From Albirhodobacter sp048262715 (GTDB lineage Bacteria; Pseudomonadota; Alphaproteobacteria; Rhodobacterales; Rhodobacteraceae): a stretch of 64,000 bases of DNA. Shown here piece by piece: positions 34,447-43,097 of this stretch (the stretch's first letter is position 1; each line of letters begins with the position of its first letter). The stretch spans positions 62,001-126,000 of the forward strand of contig JBLXEV010000005.1 in assembly GCA_048262715.1 (NCBI GenBank). The letters run 5' to 3'. The position numbers and the translations under genes were made by a program. The notes under the pieces were generated by a model. That model ran no database searches. It worked only from the letters and a program-made list of their open reading frames with translations, and was not told the DNA's origin.

Positions 34447-34472
34447 CTTCCCTCCTCCGAGGAGCCTTGCCG

Positions 34473-35228
34473 ATGCTGATGCGCGTGCTTCCGACGCTGA
34501 TCCTCGCGGGCCTGCTTCTGGCGGGCTGGGAGGTAGGGTGCCGCCTCACGGGCGTCTCGCCGCTGATCCTGCCCGCGCCCTCCGGCGTGATCCGTGCTTT
34601 GATCGTGAACCGCGCCGAAATCGCCCCCCACGCCTTCGCGACGCTTTGGGTCGCGGCGCTCGGTTTCTCGCTCTCGGTTTGTGTCGCGGGGCTGACCTCC
34701 ATCGCGCTGCATTTCCTGCCGTGGTTCGAGCGCGGGCTGATGCCGCTCTTTGTGGCGAGCCAGACCGTGCCGCTAGTGGCACTGGCGCCCTTGATGATCC
34801 TGTGGTTCGGCTTTGGGGTCTTGCCGAAGGTGCTGCTGGTCATCCTAGTCACCTTCTTTCCGATGCTGTTGAGCCTGCTATCGGGCTACCGAACAACCCC
34901 GCGCGCGTTCCTAGATCTGCTGACGTCACTGGGCGCGGGGCCATGGGCGGTGTTCCGCCGCGCCCGCCTGCCTTCGGCCCGCGCAGCCTTTCTGGCGGGG
35001 CTGCGGATCTCGGCCACTTATGCCATCGTTGCGACGATCTTCGCCGAGTATGCGGGGGCGCGGCGGGGGCTCGGGATTTACATCCTGACCGCGAAGAACA
35101 ATTTTCGGGCGGATCTGGTGCTGGCTGCCGTGGTCATTTCGGCCACTCTGACACTGGCGCTTTTGGGGCTGATCCGGCTCTTGGATCGGCTGAGCGCCAA
35201 AGGGCCGGAGGCGCGGCATGACGCTTGA
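34473..35228 (+). CDS. thiX: ABC transporter permease for thiamine precursor (ThiX-like)
   Basis: The 251-residue membrane protein has five or six hydrophobic segments and the binding-protein-dependent permease loop near IFAEYAGARRGLGIYIL. It resembles SsuC/TauC-type permeases, as do ThiX proteins. A GAGGAG site eight bases before ATG 34473 decides the start over a TTG at 34467. It overlaps the ATPase gene by 11 bp. With the TPP riboswitch upstream, the substrate should be a thiamine precursor such as HMP or its formylated form. Confidence 0.88.
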   Translation: MLMRVLPTLILAGLLLAGWEVGCRLTGVSPLILPAPSGVIRALIVNRAEIAPHAFATLWVAALGFSLSVCVAGLTSIALHFLPWFERGLMPLFVASQTVPLVALAPLMILWFGFGVLPKVLLVILVTFFPMLLSLLSGYRTTPRAFLDLLTSLGAGPWAVFRRARLPSARAAFLAGLRISATYAIVATIFAEYAGARRGLGIYILTAKNNFRADLVLAAVVISATLTLALLGLIRLLDRLSAKGPEARHDA

Positions 35229-35979
35229 GATCCGCAATCTCACGATCCGCTCACGCACGCGCAGCCTCGTCCGCGATCTCTCCTTCTCCCTCCCCGAGGA
35301 CGGCATCACCGCGCTGATCGGCCCATCAGGCTGCGGCAAAACCTCTGTGTTGAAATGGCTTGCGGGCATCTTGCCCGAGGGTCTGCAAGCGCAGGGGCAG
35401 CTGCTCTTGAACGGCGCGCCGATCACCGCGCCGCATCCCGCGCTGAGCTATCAGCCGCAAAGCGATGCGCTGTTTCCATGGCTCACCATCGCGCAAAACG
35501 CTACCCTCGGGCTGGAGGTCGCGGGGCTGGATCGCCGCAGTGCTCTGGCGCGGGTCGCCCCGCTGCTCGACGCCTTCGGGCTGGCGGGAACCGGCGCGCA
35601 ATTCCCCGCGCAGCTTTCGGGCGGGATGCGCCAGCGCGTCGCCTTCCTGCGCACAATCGTCTGTGAGAGCCGCTATGTTTTGCTCGATGAGCCGTTCTCC
35701 GCCCTCGATGCGGTCACCCGATTGCGGATGCAAGATTGGCTGGCCGCGCGGCTCAAAGCCCAGCCCCGCGCCCTGCTTCTCGTGACACATGATCTGCATG
35801 AGGCGACGGGTTTGGCCGACCGTATTCTGGTGATGTCCGCCGCGGATGACGCGCCGGGCACCGCCAATATCACCGCAGATATTCCGATCCCCCTGCCCCG
35901 CTCTAAGCGCAGCGAGGCCGCTTTGGCCCCGTTGCGCGATACGTTGAAAACCCTGCTCCTGAAGGAAACCCCTCAATGA
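35218..35979 (+). CDS. thiZ: ABC transporter ATP-binding protein for thiamine precursor (ThiZ-like)
   Basis: The 253-residue ATPase has Walker A GPSGCGKTS (about 38-46), signature LSGGMRQR, Walker B YVLLDEPFSALD and switch His in VTHDLHEA. It overlaps thiX by 11 bp at the start and thiY by four bases at the end, so all three are tightly coupled in translation. It drives uptake of the ThiY-bound precursor. Sequence close to SsuB/ThiQ-type ATPases; the riboswitch settles the assignment. Confidence 0.9.
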   Translation: MTLEIRNLTIRSRTRSLVRDLSFSLPEDGITALIGPSGCGKTSVLKWLAGILPEGLQAQGQLLLNGAPITAPHPALSYQPQSDALFPWLTIAQNATLGLEVAGLDRRSALARVAPLLDAFGLAGTGAQFPAQLSGGMRQRVAFLRTIVCESRYVLLDEPFSALDAVTRLRMQDWLAARLKAQPRALLLVTHDLHEATGLADRILVMSAADDAPGTANITADIPIPLPRSKRSEAALAPLRDTLKTLLLKETPQ

Positions 35980-36968
35980 TCCGCAGCTTCTTCCTTGCCG
36001 CTTGCCTTGCCGCCCCGATGATGGCGCAGGCCGAAACGGCTGACCTCACCGATGTCACCATGGCCCTCGATTGGACGCTCAATACCAATCACATCGGCCT
36101 CGTCGTCGCCCGCGATAAGGGCTTTTATGCGCAGGAGGGGCTGAATGTGGATCTGCTGCCCTATTCGGATACCTCATCGGCGGCGCTCTTGGCGGCGGGT
36201 GTCGCGGATTTCGCCTATCTTACCTCGCTCGGCTTCATGAGCGCGAAGGCAGGCGGCGCGGATATGGTCGCGCTATGGGCGACGATGCAGCATGAGGCGG
36301 GGCGGCTCGTCTATAACACCGAGAATACCGCGATCACCCGCCCCGCCGATCTGAGCGGCAAAACCTATGCCGGATTTGGCAGCGCTTGGGAGGAGGCCCT
36401 GATCGGCACTATGATCCGCCATGATGGCGGCGAGCCCGTCTGGGATACGGTGACGCTGGGCACTGGAGCCTATGAGGCGCTGGCCTCGGGCGCGGTAGAT
36501 TTCACGCTGGAAGTCTCGACATGGGAGGGCGTCAATGGCGCGCTCTTGGGCCGCAAGCAATCCTCCTTCACCTATGCCGATTTCGGCGTGCCGGATCAGC
36601 AGACAGGCTACATCGGCACGCGCAGCGCGACGTTGAGCGAGGATCCGGCCCTTGTTGCGCGCTTCATGCGGGCGACGCAGGAGGGCTATACTTGGGCCGC
36701 CGACCATCCCGATGAGGCGGCCGAGATCCTGATCGCGGCGGGGGATTTCCCGAATAAAGACCTGGTCCACGGCTCGATGCAGGCCATCATTGAGGGGGGC
36801 TTCCTGCGCGATCCGGCGCGGCCTGTCGGCGGGATTGATGCGGAACGCTTCGCCGCAATGGCGCGGTTTCTGATTGAAAGCGGCGTGCTGAAAGATGCAA
36901 ACGGCGCGAAAATTGAAGCCGTTGATGATGTCTCGAGCTGGTATGATCAAAGCTGGATGAGCAAGTAA
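35976..36968 (+). CDS. thiY: NMT1/THI5-like thiamine-precursor binding protein (ThiY-like)
   Basis: The 330-residue binding protein has a signal peptide ending near MAQA-ET. The mature protein starts VTMALDWTLNTNHIGLVVARDKGFY, split here at WTLNTNHIG, which matches the NMT1/THI5-like family that binds formyl-aminopyrimidine and HMP. The pattern ALAAGVADFAYLTS-like segment AAGVADFAYL lines the ligand pocket. It overlaps thiZ by four bases and ends the operon before the hairpin at 36980. Its partners are ThiX and ThiZ; ligand is inferred from family and riboswitch. Confidence 0.9.
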   Translation: MIRSFFLAACLAAPMMAQAETADLTDVTMALDWTLNTNHIGLVVARDKGFYAQEGLNVDLLPYSDTSSAALLAAGVADFAYLTSLGFMSAKAGGADMVALWATMQHEAGRLVYNTENTAITRPADLSGKTYAGFGSAWEEALIGTMIRHDGGEPVWDTVTLGTGAYEALASGAVDFTLEVSTWEGVNGALLGRKQSSFTYADFGVPDQQTGYIGTRSATLSEDPALVARFMRATQEGYTWAADHPDEAAEILIAAGDFPNKDLVHGSMQAIIEGGFLRDPARPVGGIDAERFAAMARFLIESGVLKDANGAKIEAVDDVSSWYDQSWMSK

Positions 36969-36979
36969 CCTCAGACGCG

Positions 36980-37017
36980 CATCGGCGGGTGGATCACATG
37001 CGCCCGCCGATGGTTTT
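36980..37017 (+). terminator. Terminator of the thiamine-precursor operon
   Basis: CATCGGCGGG (36980-36989) pairs perfectly with CCCGCCGATG (37003-37012) and is followed by GTTTTA. It lies 11 bp after the thiY stop and 20 bp before the stop of the convergent apnL-like gene. Confidence 0.65.
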
Positions 37018-37031
37018 ACGTGTGAAGTGGG

Positions 37032-38759
37032 TCAGAGGGCGCGTCTGCGCCATGCGTAGCCGCCCAAACCCGCACGCGGCTCCGCCGTCAGATTGGCGGT
37101 GATCTCGACGTCTCCCGCCACGATCCGCGCGATCCCATCTTGGATCTGCGCGCGCCTGACCTCCTGCCCCGCCAACACGCTAAGATCTTGTAAGGCTTGC
37201 GTGATCGGCCAATCGGGATGCACGCCACGCGGCCCGTAAAGCGCGGCAGGCGTCCAGACGGAAATCGCTGCGGGCGCGAGCGCTGCCGCCAGCCCCACCG
37301 CATAGGCCGCGCCGAAGGCTGCGCGGTGGCGCGGGTCGTCATCCGCCATGCAAATCCGCGCGGCATGCGGGTTCGGGATGGCGCGCGTGCCGTAAGGGTT
37401 TTGCCGCATCGCGATCGTCGCAGGCCCGATCCGATACGCGCGATCCTGCGCGATGGCCCGCGCGGAGCGGGTTATATGGGGGATCGCCTCCAAACTCTCC
37501 ATCACCGAGAGATCATCGGCCGCATGCACAATCGGGCAAAGCCCATGGCTCACGAACTCCAGCCCCTCCAGCGGCGGGCGCTTGCGGTTCAACTCGGGGA
37601 AGAAGCTGACCATCCCGCCCCCGCGCGTGACATTCGGGAAGGCCTCCCGCGCAGCACGATGCACCAGATCGAGCGGCGGGCACTCCGGCCAATCCGATCC
37701 GGGAGGTGTGGATTTACGGTCCACCGAGGGGCAGATCAGAACGCTCGCGGGCCTCAACCCTGAGGCCTCCATCTCCGCCGCAAGCCGCTGCATCTCCGGT
37801 GCGGGATCTGGCGCGCAAACGCAGATCAGCTCCAGATCGAACGCGGTCTCTGGGCAGGCGGCCTGCGCCTCGGCGAAGGCGGCGAACTGGGCTTCCGTAT
37901 CGCCCAAGGTCGCGTCCAAATGGCACAAGAGCCGCTGGGGCTTGACCAAGGCGAGATCTTCAGGGCTGGCCGCCAAGCGCCGCGCATCTTGCGGGGTGAT
38001 CACCAAGGCCATTTGCGGGAAGCGCGCGCGAATAGGCTCGGCGACGGGGCGGGGTTGCGCGTTCTGCGCCTGCGCCGCCTCCCATGTCAGGGTGACGGAT
38101 TGCTCCAGCGCGGCCCCTTCCTCGATCACATAAGGCCAAGGCTTCGCAAGGGGGCGGTTATAGGTCTTGAACGAGGCATCGCCCCATTGCCGTTGATCCT
38201 CCATCTCGAATGTATCGCCCTGCATCCGGCAGGTGATGGACTGCCCGCCCGCCTGATGGGTCAGGGCGGCGATCTCCATGAAGGGCTGCCACGGCGCGAT
38301 CAGATCGGGGAAACGGGTCGCCTCCACGCTGCCATCCGAATGCTCCACCCGCACCGCCTGCCCCGCGACCCCGTTGATCGGGTGCAGCACGGTAAACCCT
38401 GCGCGGTTTGTCTCGAACGCGCCGGAGGCCACGCCCCGCGCGGACATCGTCAGCCTTGCCGCATCGGCCACAATGCGCAGCGCAACATCCAGCCGCGCGC
38501 CGTTGCTTTCATATCGGGCCTCGTAGCCAATGCGGAGCATGGCGTCCCTGTGCTCAAACGTTTCACTGTGAAGGCGGGGCGACAGCGTGCCCCAATCTCG
38601 ATCGCGCACCAAAAACGCGATGCTGCGCAGCACCTCGGTCTCGCCCAGCTTGATATGCCGCAGCGCGCCGCCCTCATAGGTGAAGGACAGCGCGCCGAGC
38701 GAGAGGCGCTGCCCGATCACAGGCGGCGCCTCGGTGCCGTAAAGATCGAGGTTGCTCAT
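37032..38759 (-). CDS. apnL: D-apionate lactonase homologue (ApnL-like)
   Basis: The 575-residue protein has no signal peptide. Its start, LDLYGTEAPP followed by LGALSFTYEGGALRHIKLG and AFLVRDRDWGT, resembles the D-apionate lactonase family, in which an N-terminal beta-rich domain precedes a barrel and a C-terminal domain. In D-apiose breakdown it opens D-apionolactone to D-apionate. The next gene upstream matches D-apiose dehydrogenase and overlaps its start (ATGA), and the rest of the operon is a ribose-type ABC importer. That agreement of neighbours is the strongest support. I recognise the family from memory; it is less certain than the dehydrogenase fold. Confidence 0.68.
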   Translation of the reverse strand: MSNLDLYGTEAPPVIGQRLSLGALSFTYEGGALRHIKLGETEVLRSIAFLVRDRDWGTLSPRLHSETFEHRDAMLRIGYEARYESNGARLDVALRIVADAARLTMSARGVASGAFETNRAGFTVLHPINGVAGQAVRVEHSDGSVEATRFPDLIAPWQPFMEIAALTHQAGGQSITCRMQGDTFEMEDQRQWGDASFKTYNRPLAKPWPYVIEEGAALEQSVTLTWEAAQAQNAQPRPVAEPIRARFPQMALVITPQDARRLAASPEDLALVKPQRLLCHLDATLGDTEAQFAAFAEAQAACPETAFDLELICVCAPDPAPEMQRLAAEMEASGLRPASVLICPSVDRKSTPPGSDWPECPPLDLVHRAAREAFPNVTRGGGMVSFFPELNRKRPPLEGLEFVSHGLCPIVHAADDLSVMESLEAIPHITRSARAIAQDRAYRIGPATIAMRQNPYGTRAIPNPHAARICMADDDPRHRAAFGAAYAVGLAAALAPAAISVWTPAALYGPRGVHPDWPITQALQDLSVLAGQEVRRAQIQDGIARIVAGDVEITANLTAEPRAGLGGYAWRRRAL

Positions 38760-39778
38760 AGCTCTGACAGGCGCACCGCCCGCCCTTCCGCCGCCGAAAG
38801 ATAGGCCGCCTCGACAAGCGCCAATGTCTTGAGATTATCCGCGCCGGAGGTTTCGGGCTGGATGCCCGCCGCGAGGCAATGCACGAAATGTTGCTGGATC
38901 AACAGCACGCTCTCTTGGATGTTGTGCCAAGGCTTTTGCGCCCATGGCAAAAGCGGCGGCGAGACATCGCGCAGCACCTCGCCATGCGTCTGCACGGCAA
39001 GCCGATAACCAGCATCAAGCCGGAGCGTGCCCTGCGTCCCGTCGATTTCTAACAGCGATTGCGGGAAGGTCTCGGGCTGGCGCTTGGTCGCGTAGGAGCA
39101 ATCGACAACGCTTGTCACGCCGTTCTCATGGGTGAGCAGCATCGTCGCCACATCCTCGCCCTTGATCGCCGGATTGATCCGCCGCGTCGTTGCCGAGAGC
39201 TGCGCGACATCGCCGAAGAACGCCCGCGCTATATCGAGAATATGGATCCCGAGATCCTCAATGATGAACCGCTTGCCCTCCGCCAGATAGGGTTGGCCGG
39301 AGAACACATCATAGCCGGACCGGAAGCTGACACGGCCAAAGAACGGCGTGCCGATAGCCCCCGATTGCACCACGCGAAGGGCTTCGCGGATTGCCGATTG
39401 CCAGCGGAAATTCTCATGCACCATCAGTATTTTACCAGCGGCCTCCACCGCTGCCACCATTGCCCGCGCATCCGCCATATTCGGCGCGAACGGCTTTTGG
39501 CAGATGACATGCACGCCCGCCTGCGCCGCCCGTTCGACCAAAGCGCGGTGTGAGGCGACGGTGGTGGCGATATCGACAAAATCGAAGCCACCTTGCGCGA
39601 ACAGCTCCTCGGCGTCGCGGTAGATGCGCTGGATCCCAAAAGCCTCCGCGCTCTCGCGCAGCCGCACCTCATCGCGGTCACAGATCGCGACGATCTCGAC
39701 GCCCGCAATATCGCGCCACGCCTCCAGCTGGTTCTGCGCGAAAAACCCGCAGCCGATCAATGCCCCTTTCAATGCCAT
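38756..39778 (-). CDS. apsD: Gfo/Idh/MocA oxidoreductase, probable D-apiose dehydrogenase
   Basis: The 340-residue NAD(P)-dependent enzyme has an N-terminal Rossmann fold (ALIGCGFFAQNQ at about 6-17, AICDRD) and the C-terminal GFO_IDH_MocA domain, with HENFRWQSA and the catalytic region EDLGIHILDIARAFFG, broken at DLGIHILD. The usual EKP motif reads QKP in VICQKPFAP. In the D-apiose route it oxidises apiose to apionolactone, the substrate of the next enzyme. The operon partner is the ApnL-like gene, and an importer lies upstream. Later steps (apionate oxidation and decarboxylation) are not encoded in this window. Confidence 0.78.
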   Translation of the reverse strand: MALKGALIGCGFFAQNQLEAWRDIAGVEIVAICDRDEVRLRESAEAFGIQRIYRDAEELFAQGGFDFVDIATTVASHRALVERAAQAGVHVICQKPFAPNMADARAMVAAVEAAGKILMVHENFRWQSAIREALRVVQSGAIGTPFFGRVSFRSGYDVFSGQPYLAEGKRFIIEDLGIHILDIARAFFGDVAQLSATTRRINPAIKGEDVATMLLTHENGVTSVVDCSYATKRQPETFPQSLLEIDGTQGTLRLDAGYRLAVQTHGEVLRDVSPPLLPWAQKPWHNIQESVLLIQQHFVHCLAAGIQPETSGADNLKTLALVEAAYLSAAEGRAVRLSEL

Positions 39779-39781
39779 CCG

Positions 39782-40843
39782 TTACTTCCCCAAATCCGCT
39801 TGTGCTTGCAACGCAACACGGGCCTGAACCTTTTGCTGCGCTTGGTCGATCACCACGGCGGCGATAATCACCAGCCCTTTGATAACCGTCTGCCAGAAGG
39901 ACGATACCCCCATCATCACCAAACCATCCGACAAAACGCCGATCACGAAGGCGCCGATGATCGTGCCGCCGATCCGCCCGCGCCCTCCGGACATCGATGT
40001 CCCGCCCAGCACCGCCGCCGCGATGGCGTTCAACTCGAACGTATCGCCCGTGGCGGGATGCGCCGCGACGAGTTGGGAGGAGATGATCAGCCCGACCAAA
40101 GCCGCGCAGAAGCCGGAGAAGATATAGACGAAATATTTCGTCAGATTGACGCTGATGCCTGAGAGCCCCGCCGCGCGCTCATTGCCGCCGACCGCGTAGA
40201 TATAGCGGCCCAAAGGTGTGCGCCCCGCAATATAGGCGGCCAGCAAACCCACCACGATCAGCATACAGATCGACACCGGAATCCCGAAAATCTCGCCCGC
40301 GCCGATCCAGCGGAAACTGTCCGATCCATACTCTGCAGTGCCGTTCAGATTGGGGAAGGTGCGCCCGTCCGAACTGAGCATCGCCGCCCCGCGTGCCACG
40401 TAAAGCGTGCCGAGCGTGGCAATGAAGGGCGCGACATTGAGCTTGGTTATCAAGAACCCGTTAATCGCGCCGATAAACACCCCGACAAGGATCACCAGAA
40501 GGCAAATCTCCAATGTGTTGAACTGGATAGACCAGCCCAGCCCGAGATCAATCCCGTTAAGCACGAGATAGCCCGCCACCATCCCGCACAGCCCGACGAT
40601 GGAGCCAACGGAGAGATCAATACCGCCGGAAACGATCACGAAGGTCATCCCAATCGCCAGAAAAGCGTTCAGCGCGACATGTTTGGACATGATGACCATA
40701 TTCGCGGTGGAGAGGAAATTCGGCGCATTGGCGGCGAAGAACACGAAGACCAGAATAAGCGCGATAAACGTCCGCGCCTTGAGCAAAAGCAAGAGCGCAG
40801 ATCCGCTCGACGGGGCGGCTTTCGCCATCGACATATCCGCCAT
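39782..40843 (-). CDS. Ribose-type ABC transporter permease
   Basis: The 353-residue permease has about ten hydrophobic segments and RbsC-type motifs: ALNAFLAIGMTFVIVSGGIDLSVGS near the start (key GGIDLSVGS), then AVGGNERAAGLSGI and AVLGGTSMSGGRGRIGGT. Both GTG 40846 and ATG 40843 could serve; AAGGAG lies eight bases before the ATG, which I use. It overlaps the ATPase stop (TGATG). It takes up a pentose-type sugar; the linked enzymes point to D-apiose. Confidence 0.92.
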   Translation of the reverse strand: MADMSMAKAAPSSGSALLLLLKARTFIALILVFVFFAANAPNFLSTANMVIMSKHVALNAFLAIGMTFVIVSGGIDLSVGSIVGLCGMVAGYLVLNGIDLGLGWSIQFNTLEICLLVILVGVFIGAINGFLITKLNVAPFIATLGTLYVARGAAMLSSDGRTFPNLNGTAEYGSDSFRWIGAGEIFGIPVSICMLIVVGLLAAYIAGRTPLGRYIYAVGGNERAAGLSGISVNLTKYFVYIFSGFCAALVGLIISSQLVAAHPATGDTFELNAIAAAVLGGTSMSGGRGRIGGTIIGAFVIGVLSDGLVMMGVSSFWQTVIKGLVIIAAVVIDQAQQKVQARVALQAQADLGK

Positions 40844-42381
40844 CACGCGGTCTCCTTCTTATGAGTATTGGGGGCGTGACCGATGGCGGATGCCTCGATC
40901 AGGGCCGGACCTGTGGCGGCTTCGCGGGTGAATTCGCCGGTGATCCGCCCGTTCGACATCACCAGAATCCGATCGGAAAGCGAGAGCACCTCATCAAGAT
41001 CGGAGGTCACGAATATGATCCCGAGACCCTCCGCCGCCAGTTGGCGCATCACGCGGAACACCTCCGCCTTCGCGCCGATATCAATCCCGCGCGAGGGCTC
41101 ATCCATCAAGAGCACCTTCGGATCGGTCATCAGCGCTTTCGAGATGACAACCTTTTGCTGATTGCCCCCCGAGAGCGAAGACACCGCATGTTCCGGCGAG
41201 GCGATTTTGACCGTCATCCGTTTGACGAAATCGGCCACGGTCTTGGCCTCCTGCGCGAGGTTCATATGGAACCCACGGGTGAATTTGCGCAGGCTGGAGA
41301 GGGTCATATTCTCGCGGATCGACAGGATTTGCACCAAACCATCGTTCTTGCGATCCTCGGGGATCAGCGCCAGCCCGCGCCGGATCCGGCCCGAAACGGT
41401 TTTCTCACCCATCGGCTTTCCGTCGATATAAAACGCGCCCGTGACATGCGAATGCCGGCCGATGGCGCATTCCAGAAACTCGGATCGCCCCGCGCCCATC
41501 AAGCCGTAAATCCCGAGGATCTCGCCCTTGAAGAGCGAAAGCGACACATCATTGACCAGCAACCCGCCGCCCGCGCGGGCGAGTGAGACATGCTCGGCGC
41601 GGAACACCTCATCGCCGAACGGGTGCTCGATTTCTTTGGGAAAATCCTTTCCGCTCTCGCCGATCATATTGCGCACGATCCAATCGACATCGACGCCCTG
41701 CATCGAGCGCGCTCCGGTAATCACCCCGTCGCGCAGCACGGTGATATAATCGCCAATCTGGATCAGCTCTTCCAACCGATGCGAGATGTAAACGATGCCG
41801 ACACCGTTCTTTTTCAGATCGGCAATGACCCGAAACAGGATCTCCACCTCAGTGGCGGATAGCGCCGATGTCGGCTCATCTAGGATCAGGATCTTCGCGT
41901 CTTGCGCGAGGGATTTGGCAATCTCGACGATCTGCTGCTGCCCGACCCGCAGATCCCCGACGAGCTCATCGGGATCAATATCTTGCTCCAGCCGCTGCAT
42001 CAGCGCCCGCGTCACCTCGCGCTGCGCGGCCTTGTCGATATCCACGCCGAACCGGGTTTTCTCACGGGCGATGAAGATATTCTCGGCGACGGTCAGATTC
42101 GGGAACAGGTTCAGCTCCTGAAACACGATGCCGATGCCGTGGCGCGCGGCCTCGTCGGTGTTTTTCAGCACCACCGCCTCGCCGTTGAGAAGGATCTGCC
42201 CCTCGGTGAGCTGCTCCACCCCCGCGATGACTTTCATCATCGTCGATTTGCCCGCGCCGTTTTCCCCCACCAGCACGTTCACCGCGCCCATATGGAGATC
42301 AAAATCCGCGGATTTGAGGGCGATCGTGCCCGGATAGACTTTGGTGCCGCCGCGAATGGATAGCCCTATTGGATGCTCCAT
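40843..42381 (-). CDS. Ribose-type ABC transporter ATP-binding protein (double ATPase)
   Basis: The 512-residue protein has two ATP-binding halves, as in RbsA. The first has Walker A GENGAGKST and the signature-like LRVGQQQIVEIA. The second has the weaker Walker A-like GLMGAGRSE, signature LSGGNQQK and Walker B VLLMDEPSRGID. The second half lacks the usual GKS/T lysine, which is normal for this group. Start either GTG 42384 or ATG 42381; I prefer the ATG, which overlaps the lipoprotein stop (TGATG). It is coupled to the permease downstream. Confidence 0.93.
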   Translation of the reverse strand: MEHPIGLSIRGGTKVYPGTIALKSADFDLHMGAVNVLVGENGAGKSTMMKVIAGVEQLTEGQILLNGEAVVLKNTDEAARHGIGIVFQELNLFPNLTVAENIFIAREKTRFGVDIDKAAQREVTRALMQRLEQDIDPDELVGDLRVGQQQIVEIAKSLAQDAKILILDEPTSALSATEVEILFRVIADLKKNGVGIVYISHRLEELIQIGDYITVLRDGVITGARSMQGVDVDWIVRNMIGESGKDFPKEIEHPFGDEVFRAEHVSLARAGGGLLVNDVSLSLFKGEILGIYGLMGAGRSEFLECAIGRHSHVTGAFYIDGKPMGEKTVSGRIRRGLALIPEDRKNDGLVQILSIRENMTLSSLRKFTRGFHMNLAQEAKTVADFVKRMTVKIASPEHAVSSLSGGNQQKVVISKALMTDPKVLLMDEPSRGIDIGAKAEVFRVMRQLAAEGLGIIFVTSDLDEVLSLSDRILVMSNGRITGEFTREAATGPALIEASAIGHAPNTHKKETA

Positions 42382-43031
42382 CACGCGCCCTCGAATGTAA
42401 GCGAGGTCGGCACGATTTCCGGCGCGGTCGTGAGGTTTTTGAAGGTAAAGATCCCCTCGAACCGCACGGTTTGCCCGATCAGATCGCCATCTGGAACCGT
42501 GACGCCCTCATGCGCCATTGCATTCAACCCAGCCGCCAGTTTTGCAAACTCGATCTGGTCGCGAAAATCGCTGAACGTTAGGAACGGCATCGCATCGCGC
42601 ACCGCCGTGCCGCGAATGACAGGGCCGAGCTGGATCGTAACATCCGCCACGCCATCCGCATCGGTATCAAGCTGCAATTTCGCGGCGCGGCTTTGGGTTT
42701 TCGCCTCCAAAATCGTGCCGCTGCCCGACACTGCAAAATTCCACGGGTTCGCCTCGCCGTCGGGCCGCAGCCCGTGCGCTTTGCCCGCCGCATCCACATC
42801 TTGCGCCAGACTTGCCCGCAACTCCGCCAGCGGGACGAGGTGCTCGGCCACCATAGGCAGAACTTTCGGCGCCCAGATTTCGCGCGCGAGAGCAGCCATC
42901 CGCGCCTCGTCGCTGGTGCTCGCAGTGGCCTCTTCAGTGGTGGATGGATCTGGATTTTTGACGATCTTACAGCCGGAAACGGACGTGATCAGGCCAACGG
43001 CCAGAGCCGAGATTAGGATAGAATGACGCAT
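42381..43031 (-). CDS. DUF2291 family predicted lipoprotein
   Basis: The 216-residue product has a lipoprotein signal ending in the lipobox VSGC (Cys about residue 21). After it the protein is periplasmic. It matches the DUF2291 family that is found within ribose-type ABC operons. Its function is not known to me; an accessory binding protein or scaffold is possible. It sits between the binding-protein gene and the ATPase gene, and is joined to the ATPase by a one-base overlap, so it seems to belong to the transport machinery. Confidence 0.8.
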   Translation of the reverse strand: MRHSILISALAVGLITSVSGCKIVKNPDPSTTEEATASTSDEARMAALAREIWAPKVLPMVAEHLVPLAELRASLAQDVDAAGKAHGLRPDGEANPWNFAVSGSGTILEAKTQSRAAKLQLDTDADGVADVTIQLGPVIRGTAVRDAMPFLTFSDFRDQIEFAKLAAGLNAMAHEGVTVPDGDLIGQTVRFEGIFTFKNLTTAPEIVPTSLTFEGA

Positions 43032-43097
43032 GGTGCCCCTAACATATGGCAGGGAAGCCCGACCACTGGCCGAGCCCCCGTTTCTCGATCAAAGGCT

